Below are positions 7,736-19,223 of a stretch of DNA of 64,000 nucleotides, one piece after another (position 1 is the stretch's first letter; the number at the start of each line of letters is the position of its first letter). The notes beneath the pieces were generated by a model. The model was not told the DNA's origin and ran no database searches. It worked only from the letters and a program-made list of their open reading frames with translations. Position numbers and translations under genes: made by a program. Source of the stretch: Areca catechu. Lineage: Eukaryota; Streptophyta; Magnoliopsida; Arecales; Arecaceae. The stretch covers positions 7,072,471 to 7,136,470 of the forward strand of contig CM038050.1 of NCBI GenBank assembly GCA_021397845.1, read 5' to 3'.

Positions 7736-10014
7736 TCACTGGGGCGCAGGGTCGGCGCCGTCCGCCGGAGGTGCGGACGCCACCTCTTCAACCTCCACGA
7801 CAACCGGCTCCTGGGGCTGTGTCTGGGCCGCGGTGTCGTCGGTCGGAGCTGTTGCAGGTGCCGCCTGAAGTGTCGCCTGGGTCATGCCGGAGGCCCTGCC
7901 CTCGCTCCCCGGCTTCCTGCCGCCGACGACGACCGCACTCAGGTCCAGTTGGGGGAAGAAGGCCCCCACCTTTTCCTGGCACATCCGGAACCCCTTCAGG
8001 AAGGAGTCCACGGCGGCCTCCCGGACTTCCGACGTAAACTCGTCGAAAGCCCGGAACTTGGGGACGGCCTCCAGCGCTTCTCGCTTCGCCGCCTCCAGGA
8101 GCCCGTTGATGTAAGAGCTCCGGTCCTTTGCCACGGCTGCCTCTCGCCGGGCCTCGTCCAACTGACGCTCCAGGAACAAAGAGTGGGCCTGCAGGCGGGC
8201 CTTCTCCGCCGCGTCCTCCTCAGTACGGCGCTGGTTGGAGGTCCGCTCCTCCGCCAAGGAGGCCTCCAGTTCCTTGTTCCGCTCCTCGGAACCCCAGGTC
8301 GGACTGGAGGGCCTGCTTCTCAGCTCGCAGCTCGGCCCCCTTGTCCATCAAGTCCTTCACGTCGGCCGCGAGCTTTCCAAGCTTCTGCTCCCGATCGGAG
8401 TCTCGCTTGGCGTTCCCTACGAGGTAGTTCCTCAGTAGGAGGACGTCGTTCCCGATCTGCAAGGGCAAAAATAACATGTCAGTACCGAGGCAGGAGGCCT
8501 CGGATTGGAAGAGAAAAGAAGAGTCAAAGTTCGGACTTACCGTGAAGAGTTGGGGCAGGATGCCGAGCAGCGCATCCGCATAATCTCGGCCGCCCCGAGC
8601 TCGGCGGTCCCGGGCGGTGGAAGCGTACTCCATCACCCTCTCCGCCAGCCCTCGGTCGAGGATGACCGAGTCCCGGTGCGAGATCACCGGCGCTGGGCCC
8701 TTCGGTAAGATCCCCGTGACAGCCGCCCCCTCTGCTGGAGCTGCAGCCGACGGACCAGCGGTCGCCACTGGCGGTGCCGTTGGGCTGCTGACAGGAATGG
8801 GCCCGGCGATGGGCAGAGCGGCGGGCGCCGGAGCTCTCTCGGCAGCACCGCCAGGCCGTGGGGCCGAGGTACCAGGGGCGCCGCCCTGAGGAGGTCTGGG
8901 CGGAGAAACAGCGGCAGCTAGGCCGGGCACGGTCGCCACTGCGACCTCCCGGCTCGTCTCTGTGCGAGCCCTCTTCGCCTCGGGCTCATCCACGTCGACG
9001 ACCTCCCTCTGGGCCGCTCCCTCCAGAAGATTCTCTAAGGAAAACTTCATCCCTGCAAAGTGGAGAAATCAGAAGGTTAGACGGTTCAATCTTAAAAAGA
9101 GAGGGGGGAAGGGCAGAAGTTAATGCGGGGCCAAATCTCACCGGTCTCCCGGATGGGACTGATGCCGGCCTCAAAAAGATTCTGCTCAGAAAGCAGAACC
9201 TCGAGCGGCGGGACCACGTCACTCAGGAGCTGGGTGTAAGACTCCTGGTCCGCGGACTCGACCCGAGAACTCCGGTTCGGCGACCGGTCCGGTTCGCTCC
9301 AGGCCCAGTCGACGTCGTCGACCGAGGCAAAGAAAAACCGGCTCTTCCATCCCTTGACCGAAGAAGGGAGGTCGAACCGGAGACACCTAGGCCGGGGCGA
9401 AATGTACCACCAGCCATCATCGGTGGAGCACTTCTTCAGGGTGAACAGGGACCTGAAGAGTGAAAAACGGGCAACGAACCCGTGGAAATGGCAGAAGACA
9501 ATGAAGGAGAAGATGACCCGGATGGCATTAGGAGCCAGCTGGGCCGGGACGAGCCGGAAATGGCTGAGGAAGGAAAGGAAAAAAGGGTGCAGAGGAAAAC
9601 GAAGACCCCCGAGGAGGAAGTCTTCGTAGAAGGCAATGCGGCCGGGGCCACTCATGGTGACACGCTCCCCGGACCGCGGAGCAAACAGATGGACAGATCC
9701 TGGGATGCCATAGGCATCCCGGAGCAGAGAAAGATCACCTTCGGTCATGGTAGAGGCATGACCGGAGGGACCGGCGGGAAGAAGTGGCGGAGCCGGAAGA
9801 GAAGCCAAGGCGGGGAGTGAACGGAGGGGCACGGCAGGCGCAACCGGGGGGGATCGGATCCCCCTGGGGATGCCAATGGTGACACCCCGGGTTGCAAACG
9901 CCGGCGGACCTCCTCTGGGATTACCTCCTCATCCGAGGAGGAAGAAGATGGAGTCCTCGGCCGGGATGGACCGGCCTCGTCCGGATTAGAAGAAACATGG
10001 CGATGGCGCGCCAT
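7736..10014 (-). CDS. Antisense retrotransposon gene with putative gypsy-type domain, three exons
   Basis: This is a gene on the strand opposite to pol. The start is ATG at 10014 (MARHRHVSSNPDEAG), followed by a serine/acid-rich head. A conserved domain matching my recollection of the plant 'putative gypsy type transposon' family (PF04195) lies at about 9250-9720, with FYEDFLLGGLRFPLHPFF, LAPNAIRV and LPSSVKGWKSRFFF. Two introns are plain: 9141-9053 (donor GTGAG, acceptor TTTGCAG, 89 nt) and 8540-8457 (donor GTAAGT, acceptor TTGCAG, 84 nt); both splices keep frame. The last exon is a long coiled coil followed by PKFRAFDEF and an acidic tail, ending at 7736-7738. Two probable 1-base frameshifts remain, near 9845-9880 (a run of seven G) and at 8292-8295 (a run of four C). 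Its function is unknown; related antisense genes occur in other Tat elements. Confidence 0.8.
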
Positions 10015-10483
10015 GGAGAAGGAAGAAGAAAGGGACTGAATAAACGAGAGAGAAGGAGGGGGGCTAGAGAAGAAGAAGACGCTTACCCAAAAATGCACAG
10101 ACGGGCGCGAGCAGCAGAAGTTGCTAGCCTGCAGCAAACCGCCCACGAAGCAAGGGAAAAGGCCTCGTTCTGGAAAGTCCCCTCCCTTTCAAACTCAGCC
10201 GGCAGCAGCCGTACCCATCATTCCGTCTCAGGCCACTGGATGGTCGCCACGTGGGCACACGCCCGACACCGACGCCTCGTTAGCAGAGTAACGGCCTCTG
10301 CCCCGAAGCGACGCATTGATTGCGGGCAAGTGGACGACGCGTGGCGACTCCCCATAGGTCTTCAACCGCATCGAGCCACGACGAATGAAGATCGTGCCAA
10401 TTATGATGCAAGATCTTCGCCTCCCCACGTCATGTCTGCAATTAATCCCGACGTTCCGTTCTACGATGCCCCGACGGAACGGC
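10015..10483 (-). promoter_or_regulatory. Probable 5' region of the antisense gene
   Basis: About 480 bp between the antisense start codon and the 3' LTR. It contains a G-box core CACGTG at 10248-10253 and several other ACGT cores (for example near 10434), which plant bZIP factors often bind. I see no convincing TATA box. Its role as a promoter is inferred only from position. Confidence 0.35.
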
Positions 10484-10498
10484 GGGCTGGGGGGCAAC
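10484..10498 (+). other. Polypurine-rich tract before the 3' LTR
   Basis: The sequence gggctggggggcaac directly precedes the LTR start TG at 10499. It is purine-rich and in the expected place for plus-strand priming, although interrupted by pyrimidines. Confidence 0.5.
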
Positions 10499-12110
10499 TG
10501 TTACAGCCGTGACAGTGACGTGGCCAGGCTCAGGTATCGCCGAATGCGAACGAGCCACGTATAAGTTTTCCTGCCAGAATCAGCGCCACGTCCTCAAAGC
10601 TGGGGTCGGCAGGACCGCGCCGCCCGACGATTATCTGAAGCAAACCGCTCCCGCCGAGGTCGAGCTCGGCACGGAGTTCCTCCACCGACTCATCTGCGCC
10701 CGCGCGCAAAGGAGCCGACCCAAGTGAGGTCGGCCGAGGTCGGCTGACCCTTCGCCTTGCGCCAGGTGGCCACCCGGAGACGGGCCCACCTCGGTCGAGG
10801 CCAGGCGATCTCTTGCCGCCTCGCCAGGTGTCCGCCCAGGAGGGGCCCGCCTAGGCCGAGGTCGGCTGACCCTTCGCCTTGCGCCAGGTGGCCACCCGGA
10901 GACGGGTCCACCTCGGCCGAAGCCAGGCGATCTCCTGCCGCCTCGCCAGGTGTCCACCCAGGAGGGGTCCACCTAAGCCGAGGTCGGCTGACCCTTCGCC
11001 TTGCGCCAGGTGGCCACCCGGAGACGGGTCCACCTCGGTCGAAGCCAGGCGACCTCCTGCCGCCTCGCCAGGTGTCCACCCAGGAGGGGTCCACCTAAGC
11101 CGAGGTCGGCTGACCCTTCGCCTTGCGCCAGGTGGCCACCCGGAGACGGGTCCACCTCGGCCGAAGCCAGGCGACCTCCTGCCGCCTCGCCAGGTGTCCA
11201 CCCAGGAGGGATCCACCTAAGCCGAGGACGGCCGATCCCTCGCCTCTCGCCAGTTGGCCCCCGGAGACAGGTCCAACTCAGCCAAGGTCAGACCGCTCGT
11301 ACGGAGAGGCCCCCGGGGAAAGCGACAGGTCCCGAGACCAACCCTCGGGCCGTACCGGCCCCAGACGGTGTCCCGTACGGAGGGCAGTGTCACGCGGAAC
11401 GTCACTTACATTGGCCCGACAGGTCCCGCAGTCGAGAGACCCGATCCTGACGGAACAGGCCCCATAAACGGATGGCGCCCACACTCGGGGAAAAGAACGC
11501 TCTCACGAAGCCCGAGGCCTGACGACTTGCCGCTCTGCCAGCGCCGCCCTCCCTCTTTTTCTCTTCTGCCCTTGCCTTTTCCCTGCTGGGCCCGGCGGAC
11601 GAGGTCGGAAAGCCGCCTGGCCTCCTTCACCAAAAAGGGAAAAGAGAGGAGGACAGGGGGGAGGAGTTTTCGAGGGAGAAAAGGACAAGCGCACGACGGA
11701 GGGAGATAAAGAGGGAAGAATCCAAAGACTGCAAGGTAAGCCAACTAGCCTGGGGACAAGAAGGAAGCACCGGCACAAGGCCTCGCTCCGAGGAAGAAAC
11801 CAGAGATCCCGAGAGGGGAATACTAGACGCGAGCTCGGCGGGCAGGCCCAGCCGAGATTCCAGTCCCCGGCGCTTTTCCTTCACTAGTTAACTCTCCAAA
11901 TCTGGGACCCTTTAGAGGGCCTGGGAGGGAGAGTCTGTTCCTCCACGTCGTCTACTGACTTGACCATCGGAGCCCCCTCGCCGGAATCCCCGGCCAGGGT
12001 CCTCTAACCCCTTTGTTGCAGGTTTCTCGCAGGAAGGGAGGCTCCCTTGCCAGGCGGTCAGGGAGGATCGGCTGATCCTCGGCACGGGCGCGGCGACGAG
12101 GACGGCAACA
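10499..12110 (+). repeat. 3' LTR of the Tat element (1612 bp)
   Basis: Begins TGTTACAGCC and ends GGCAACA. It carries about four units of the 122-bp repeat (about 10740-11230) and is otherwise the partner of 1-1166. The base after it, 12111, lies inside the LTR remnant of an older element, so this element inserted into that LTR. Confidence 0.93.
10740..11235 (+). repeat. 122-bp tandem repeat inside the 3' LTR
   Basis: The unit start gccaggtgtccaccc recurs at 10945, 11067 and 11189, with a more diverged unit upstream near 10823. The half-unit structure of about 61 bp is the same as in the left LTR. Open frames on both strands here are repeat artefacts. Confidence 0.9.
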
Positions 12111-12430
12111 GTAAGTAAAGGTAATAAAAAAGAAGAAGTAGGAAGCCAAGCTCTCTGTTACAGAGACTCTTTCATTTTCCATATTATCTTCTTTTATCAC
12201 CCTCTAAATGTGGAGAGTCCACCAAGCTTTTCGTTATAGAGGTTTCTGTTCACCTCGATCGTCCCACTGACTTGATCGTCGGAGTGCCTTTGCCGGAATC
12301 CCCGGTCCAAGGTTTCCTCTATCTTGCAGGAACTCCCGAAGCGAGCAAGCTGACCACGAGACGGGGAACCGAGATCCAGCGGGAACCTGACGCATCAGAG
12401 CTACGGGCAACGATGATCCAGGCGACAATA
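12111..12430 (+). repeat. 5' LTR remnant of the older element
   Basis: From about 12196 it aligns with 19269-19508: shared blocks include ttatcaccctc, ccaagctttt and gatcgtcccactgacttgat. It ends just before the PBS. The U3 side is cut off by the younger Tat element ending at 12110. Confidence 0.8.
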
Positions 12431-12433
12431 GAT

Positions 12434-12451
12434 TGGTATGCCAGGTAGGGG
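12434..12451 (+). other. PBS of the older element
   Basis: The sequence tggtatgccaggtagggg is a diverged copy of the PBS at 1170 and sits three bases after the LTR end. Confidence 0.75.
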
Positions 12452-12519
12452 GGATAGTAGCCAGAAGAAAGCATCGTCCCTCCCACAGCAAGAAAGATTG
12501 CACGGACACCCACAGTCCG

Positions 12520-12854
12520 ATGGTGACTACGGGAGCCCATGAAGCCTCCGTCGGTCGAGCGAGGGAACCCCCTCACCGTGGCGACCAATGCCCGAAGGGG
12601 GAGCATCCTGCCCCATCGCAGCCACCTTCGGCGAACCCCTAGTATATCACACTCGCCCACCAGGTCCAGCTCCTGGCTGCGGCGGTGCATCAACTCCACC
12701 AGAAGCATTGCTCTCTGGAAATACAATAGCAGCCAGGGACTCTAGAGGGCTCGCGTAGTCGATCCCCGCACCAGCCTGCGATCCTTCTGGGAGGGGCCAC
12801 TGCATGCAGCTGCAGCATGATCGATCGGCAGGAGGAGCTGCTCCCTAGCCTCGG
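12520..12854 (+). pseudogene. Gag N-terminal fragment of the older element
   Basis: Starts MVTTGAHEASVGRAREPP, matching the gag start of the younger element at 1246. It continues with a leucine/glutamine segment (near 12650-12730) comparable to the coiled-coil-like part there. The frame is interrupted, and the fragment is cut at 12854 by a solo LTR. Confidence 0.7.
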
Positions 12855-15143
12855 TGTTGAGAATTATGTCCCAAAGTTACTCATCTAGGTTGTAGATGGT
12901 TATGCTATTTTGTATTTGTATATGAATTATTTTAATAATAAAAGTTATTTATTTTGGCTGTTCATCATATTTACATTTTTCTGAGATGAACTCTTATATG
13001 ATGGAGTCCTTAGAACTACATTGTTTGATATAGAGAGGATATATCATGTAGTTCTTAAAGTGGTTCACAACCAAAGGATACATTATTATAGGACGACAAT
13101 ATATCAAGTGTAGGTTATTGTATGTCACATTTGTTGGTTGTCCTCTTAACCAAGGAGTATGGAGACACTGATATGACATGCAAGTGAAATATATGACATC
13201 TCACTGAAGGTGACCATCTGCGGAGCTCCCTTCTGTCAAAGGATTGCTCGCGAAGGGATATGGGTACATGTGTCCCTCAAACCTGAGGTCACCTTGGCAG
13301 CTGCAAGCTACTCACTATACTTTGGTGCCGGACTACCTGAATTTCTAATCCAGTGATAAAAGGTTTCTGGGTACAATCAAGTACTTGTGGAGCGGTGGTG
13401 GATCAAGATGGAATTTATCCCTCCAAATAGTTTGGAGTGAATGACTCACTATGTCTCAATTTAGCAAAACCTTGGCCATAATAGTTCTTGTGAGGAGTCA
13501 CAGAACTTGTAAGGTTGAGATATGATTTGGATAAACCAAATTAGGATTGACAGTCGAACCCTAGGTCATCCTGAGCATTATGAGATCAAAGGAATGAATT
13601 ATGCGGCAACCATATGCCAGAGGTTCTTGTGAGATGCTCTGCATCTTCGACCTATCCAAACATCGGGTATCATTGCTAGATGAGGACTTTGACTGGCACT
13701 GAAAATATTCCAGTGCTACTGGCTTAGTGTTCGAACCTATGGGGTCACACACCATAGAGGATTTCTATCTGATCTTAAAGCTAATCGACGATTGAGAATC
13801 GTTTGCCATCACCAGAAGTCAATATGATTGACTTTGTTCCAAGTGTCGATACTTGAAATTTCGCAGGTGTCGACACTTGGTGAGGTGTCGACACTTGGCA
13901 ATTTTCATGAGTCGACACTTCCTGTGACGAGCAGAATTCTGGAAAGATTTTTTGAGAGTCCGGGGCAAGTTTTGACCTGGTTTGAATTTTGAATTCAAAC
14001 CAGTTTTGGCTCCAAGGTTTTTTAGTATGATAGTCATACTTACCTTCTTGGGTTGGACCCATTTGGTATGACCTTGATCCTCTCCCCCATTCTCTCCCCT
14101 CATCTCTCCTCCTTCCACTCTCTCCCTTTCCCTGCTGCCTCTACAAATGAACGTCATTTCTGTGGCTGTAATAGATTTTTTGAGAAAAGCTTTGAGAGAG
14201 GAAGATAGAGAAGGGTTGTGAGAGGTCTAGGGATTGGGTGTGAGAATCCTAGCATTCTAGCTAGGTCTTGGGAAGAGAGTTCCTTTGGGAAGGGGTTCCA
14301 ACTCTCCTCCTAGTTTTCCCGGAAGAAGAAGATCGGCCCAAGGATCCCGAAGAGCTAGCACTCCGAGGGAGTTGATCAGAGTCGAGCCCAGGTGTGGATT
14401 ACCTATAGAGGCCAGACACGTGTGTGTAGGGATGGCAACGGGTCGGGTTTGGGTCTGGTCACCCAAAACCCATACCTGCCCTGCTAAAAAATTATCCACC
14501 CCATACCCATCCCATACCCATCTCGAGTCGGGTTGGGTCGGGTATAAAAAAATCACGGGTCGAGTCGAGTCGGGTCGGGTATACACAGTCTCAAAAAACT
14601 TAGTTTATTTAAAAGCTAAACGGGTCGGGTCGAGTCGGGTCGGGTATATCTATCCCATATCCTATTTACTTAAATATTTTATAAACATATTTTTTTATAT
14701 ATAAACGAGTCGGGTTCGGGTCGGGGCGTACAACTACCCATACCCGACCCGAACCCGAGTCGGGTTTTTTTATATAACCCATACCTGTTTATAAATTAGA
14801 CGGGTCGGGTTTTACCCATCTCATTAGGGTCGGGTCGGGTCGGATACCCATCAGATCGGGAAAAATTGCCATCCCTGCGTGTGTGGTTCGAGCGCCCTCG
14901 TCCTTCCACAGCTTCTCTCAGTATAAAGGTATAGTACTTTTATATTTGTGTTTCTCTCTTGCTTTGATGTTATGTTGCATGCTAGGTCATTATGCTAGAT
15001 CCTGTTTCGGGCAAATCGGTAGATCTGTTAGATCTATCTACCGATCCTTTCGCTGTGCATGCTTTAAAATTATTTTAAAATGCATTCCTTCTGTCCTGTT
15101 TTTCTGCATATTGTATGCTTGATGTAGGTGCTCTTCACCTTCA
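12855..15143 (+). mobile_element. Solo LTR (Copia-like) with 5-bp target-site duplication
   Basis: Begins TGTTGAGAATTATG and ends CTTCACCTTCA, with CTCGG at 12850-12854 repeated at 15144-15148. Removing it restores continuous gag sequence. The segment is 2289 bp, or about 1830 bp without the hAT MITE nested in it and that MITE's duplicated target site. There is no coding sequence, and a core-promoter-like segment lies around 14140-14170. The Copia assignment is inferred from its general look, including the tgttgaga start. It contains four nearby copies of a gtcgacactt motif at about 13845-13925. Confidence 0.78.
14427..14877. mobile_element. hAT-type MITE, 451 bp, perfect 8-bp TSD
   Basis: Terminal inverted repeats TAGGGATGGCAA and TTGCCATCCCTG (reverse complement CAGGGATGGCAA) flank a core rich in cgggtcgggt. 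The 8-bp duplication CGTGTGTG stands at 14419-14426 and 14878-14885. The T/C difference at the outermost base is also known from Ac-type hAT elements. There is no transposase, so it is non-autonomous. Confidence 0.93.
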
Positions 15144-15148
15144 CTCGG

Positions 15149-16300
15149 ACCACTGCGCGCCCTCGCGCCAGCAGCACCGACGTGGCTGGCAACTCAGGTG
15201 TGAGTTCCTCCTCTCCGGTCCTCCCTCACCCCCGGCATCCACCGTCGAGGGGTCGACAAACGAGACCATCCATCGCTGAGCAAAAAGGCACCTCGAGGAG
15301 CATGAGCCAGGCTAGCAAATCTGGCCCGCCGGTTTGCGAAAGTTCAGGGTTCCCCTAGTGAGCCCCCGGGTTACGACACCCATCCACCCTTCTCGAAGAA
15401 AGTCCAAGAGAAGTCGATCCCCAACCGGTTTCGTATGCCATAGGTTGACCCCTACGACGGGACAACCGATCCCTTGGACCACCAGGAAAGTTACAAGGCC
15501 CTCATGAGGGTCCAAGGGGCTACCGACGCCCTCCTTTGCATCGCCTTCTCGGCCACTCTATGGAAGGTCACTCGAGTCTGGTTCTCCATACTCGCACTTG
15601 AGAGCATAGACTCCTTCCCTCAGTTGGAAAGGAAGTTCGCGGCGTACTTCGATGCTTGCAAGAAGGCACCGTGTGAGGCCGATAGCCTCTTCTCAATTCG
15701 ACAGCAAGACCGGGAACTCCTCCGGGACTACGTGTCTCGGTTCAAGATAGGCGCCTTAGAGATCTACAACCTCGACGAGTCCATCGCCATGCTGGCCCTG
15801 AAGAGGGGGCTGCGAACCTCTCGCTTCACCTACTCCCTTGACAAGAAGCCCTCAAAGATGTACTCGAAGTTTCTCCTCTGGGCGCAAAAGTACATCCGGA
15901 CCGAGGAGGCGGATCGTGCCAAGAGGGAGATGGACGGGAGGCACCCGAAGAGGCAGGCCATCGGGGAGGCCTCTGGCCACCCGACCTAGAGGATGGTTCG
16001 GTTCCCATAATCGGAGCCAAGGCCCAAGGCTGACCCTGCCAATAAAGAGAGTTTCACTCCTCTCCTCGCTCCTAGAGCGAAGATCCTGATGGTGATCAAG
16101 GGCAAGCATTTTCTGCGCCGACCTCCACCACTGAAGCCATACGCTGGGCGAGACAAGTCCAGCTACTTCCATTTCCACCGGGACTACGGCCATGACACAG
16201 AGGAATGCCGCCACCTGAAAAGAAAAATCGAAGAGCTAATCAAGCGCGGCTACCTTGGTTAGTATGTGGAGAGGGGAGTGCCCCCCTACAGCCCAAACTG
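15149..16300 (+). pseudogene. Gag main domain fragment of the older element
   Basis: The best frame is 15474-15989 (YKALMRVQGATDALLCIAF onward), closely related to residues 105-280 of the younger element's gag. Around 16155-16255 the zinc-knuckle region survives as HFHRDYGHDTEEC, but the first cysteine has become tyrosine. Stops and frame changes make it a pseudogene. Confidence 0.88.
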
Positions 16301-16395
16301 AAGAGCCTCGGCCCCTCACCATCAACAAATGTCTCACCGAGAAATCGGTAGGGATGATATCCTGGGGGTCAGGAAAAATCACGAAAAGGGCCAGA

Positions 16396-17294
16396 TAGAC
16401 ATGTCAAAATGGGCCATAGCCCATGGGCCAGCCCATTTGGCCCTATAAATGGGCCGGGCCGGGCTAAAAAAATTTGGCTAATTTATGTAAGTGGGCTTTT
16501 TGGCCCGGTCCCTATAGCCCATGGGCGAAACAAGGTTAGGGTCGGGTCAGCCCATGAGCCAAGAATTTTTTTAAAATATATATATTAAAATTAAAAGATT
16601 CAAAATGGAAAATGGCAAACAGGTTATGGATTACTATGTCCACTTACCAAAGTAAACCAAGATCCATGTTAAATTAAAAGTTTAAAACTTTAAACTTAAA
16701 ACAGAAAGATATTTTGAATTTTTTTTCTAATCTTCCGCGCCGTTCCCACTTCCCTTCCCTGTTCGCAGTGTTCGGCTGTTCCCATTCCCATTTCCACTTC
16801 GATACGATGATACTCGATAGTTCCAGGCTTCCGGCGATTCAAACTTTTTTCGAATTTTTGATTCATCGGGAGTTCAGGACTGGCCGACCGGGGCTTTGCT
16901 GCTACTCTGATCTCCTATTCCGGTAGAGGAAGGAACAGCTGGTGATGCTGGCTCTTTCGCGACATCAATAGCTATTATCGTGCTGCTATTGGTGAACCAA
17001 AGCTTCTTCCATGCTGAGGTGAGGGCTATATACTTATATGATTTCAATACCCATGGCTCTAATGCTAGCCCACAGCCCTAGTCCTAGCCCATGGCCCTAT
17101 CCCACGATCCTAGTCCATGGCCCTATCCCACGGCCCATATAGGGGGCTGGCCCGGCCCTAGCCCACGACCCATATAGGGCCGGGCCGAGTTGGATTTTTT
17201 TAGCCCATTTGTACAAGTGGGCCTAGCCCGGCCTGGTTCATAAAATGCAAGCCCATATGAATTAGGGCCGGGCCAGCCCATATTGACAGCTCTA
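16396..17294. mobile_element. hAT-like element, 899 bp, imperfect TIR and TSD
   Basis: The left end TAGACATGTCAAAATGGGCC and the right end, whose reverse complement begins TAGAGCTGTCAATATGGGCT, form inverted repeats. Flanks gggccaga (16388-16395) and gggctagg (17295-17302) match at 6 of 8 bases, as expected for an old 8-bp duplication. The interior near the ends is full of gggccggg / cccatggccc motifs, and the centre is AT-rich. No transposase was recognised. It splits gag from protease of the older Tat-related element. Confidence 0.75.
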
Positions 17295-17302
17295 GGGCTA
17301 GG

Positions 17303-18690
17303 GGGAAAGAGGAAAGTGATGATGTACTCCCCTGCATGGGAGAAGGGTTAGCTGGGATAGACAACTCGAATAATGATGCTGTCATCGTTGAAATGACGAT
17401 AGCCAAACATCATGTAAAAAGAATCATGGTAGACAGTGGGAGCTCCTCGAAGATCCCTTTTTACGATGCTTTCGCAAGGATGAATTTGTCCACTGACCAA
17501 ATAAGGCCGATGTTCACACCTCTGGTAGGCTTCACTGGAGACTCAGTCAGAGTCGAGGAAGAAATTACGCTCCCGATAACTGCTGGAACACCATCCCAGC
17601 AAAGCATCGTGCTGGTGACCTTCACTATTGTAAAGCTCCCTTCACCCTACAATGCCATCCTGGGATGCCCGGGACTCAATCTGCTTGATGCCACCATTTC
17701 TACGAAATGCCTCCTTGTCTAGTTCCCAACCCCATGGGGGACCGGAGAGATAAGAGGGTCACGCAATCGGTGCAGCACTGTTGACAGATCGCCCCAGGCC
17801 TAAAAGGTGCAGATTCTAGCCCTATCATAGACTAGCTCGATCCGACGGCACCAGAACCAAAGAGCGAGCCGGTCGAGCCTCTAGTATCTTTTCCGTTATG
17901 AGAAGATCCCTCGAAGATGATACAGGTCGGGGCCTTGTCGACTCAGGAGGAAAGAACCCGTTTGCTCAGCTTCCTGCGGGCTAATACATATATTTTTACC
18001 TAGACAGCTGTCGACATGCCCGGTATCCCACCGGAGGTGATAACTCATAAGCTAAATGTCGACCCAAATCATCGTCCGGTCCGGCAGAAGAAAAGGACCT
18101 TCGCCCTAGAATGACAGAAAGCCATCAACGAAGAGGTCGATAAACTCCTCATGGCGGGCTTCATCCGAGAGATATGTTATCCTAACTGGCTTGCTAACAT
18201 GGTGATGGTCAAGAAAGCCTCTAGGAAGTGAAGGATCTGTGGAGACTACACCGATCTCAACAAGGCATGCCCAAAGGATAGCTTCCCCCTTGTCAAGATT
18301 AACCAGCTGGTGGACGCGACTTCAGGCCACAAGTACCTCAGATTCATGGATGCGTTCTCAGATATAATCAGATCTGCATGCATCCCGAGGATGAGGAGTG
18401 CATAGCGTTTGTGACCGATCGAGGTACATATTGTTACAAGATGATGCCCTTCGATCTTAAAAATGCTGGGGCCACCTACCAGCACTTAGTTAGCATGGTC
18501 TTCAAGGACCAGATCGACCATAACATGCAAGTGTACGTGGATGACATGCTTGTCATGAGCGGCCCAGAGGAGGACCATATCGTTGACTTGGCAGAGGCTT
18601 TCGATAACCTTCGTCGTTATCAAATGAAGCTGACCCCACCAAGTGCGCTTTCGGTGTGGAGGCAAAAAAGTTCTTGGGGTTTGTTGTTGC
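17303..18690 (+). pseudogene. Protease and reverse transcriptase fragments of the older element
   Basis: Protease: frame 17336-17722 with VEMTIAKHHVKRIMVDSGSS. Reverse transcriptase: broken frames at about 17940-18377, then 18378-18660 with DRGTYCYKMMPFDLKNAGAT and YVDDMLVMS. Stops occur (for example near 18112 and 18228) and the sense jumps frames. RT sequence ends abruptly near 18690. Confidence 0.88.
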
Positions 18691-19223
18691 CAAGATCATC
18701 GTGGCCCATAGCTGCTGTCGGCGTCGGATCGTCCCTCATCTCCTCGTGGATGGCCTGCTCTCCGGGACCTGGAAAACAAAACAAGGGTGACCCGGGCCGC
18801 CGGATTCCGATGGGGGCACTCCGACAGTCAAGTCAGTGACAATCCAGGGGAACATATCCTCCTGGTCGAGCCCCTAAGATGGACTCCATGCTAGGAGGAG
18901 TGAATGATGTATGACTGAGGGTGCAAGTAGGCTGGGAAAGGTGGTGGCCGAAGTGAACTGGAGATTGATGGCTATGTTCGGGCGATCCTTTCCATGGATC
19001 TCCGAGAGCCTTGAATTCCCAGTCTCCTAGGTGGTTCTCTTGTGTGGGCTCCTTCCCCTATATGCTTGGGTGTTTTTGGTTTAGCTTGCATACCTCCCCG
19101 CTGGAGTGTCGAAGGTTCTTTTAAGCCCAGGTGGTTGTTGAATGCCTATCTCGGGATCTCCCCCGCATTGGCAGACGCGTGCGACGGTATTCCATGCCGT
19201 GGACGAGACGTATTTCCTGATTC
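18691..19223. other. Unassigned repeat remnant with an inverted LTR-like piece
   Basis: Positions about 18800-18840 read cactccgacagtcaagtcag, the reverse complement of the LTR motif ctgacttgat/cgtcggagtg seen at 12265, 19345 and 1012. This suggests a fragment of another related LTR in minus orientation. The remainder was not recognised. Confidence 0.45.

Larger units (their letters stand above)
1..12110 (+). mobile_element. Ty3/gypsy LTR retrotransposon, Tat lineage, nearly complete
   Basis: Order seen: left LTR (truncated by the window start), PBS, gag, protease, reverse transcriptase, RNase H, a second RNase H-like domain, integrase, a 120-bp tandem array, an antisense spliced gene, a purine-rich tract and the right LTR. 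A second RNase H domain after the first and an extra antisense gene between pol and the 3' LTR are known marks of the Tat group of plant Ty3/gypsy elements. The two LTRs align without net indels over 1166 bp; I count about 19 differences by eye (about 98.4% identity), so the insertion is recent. Pol carries one stop and one frameshift, and gag another frameshift, so this copy is probably not autonomous unless these are assembly errors. The left target-site duplication lies outside the window. Confidence 0.95.

Noticed and set aside
12111..12115. gtaag as target-site duplication of the young Tat element
   Set aside because: The left flank is outside the window, so it cannot be tested.
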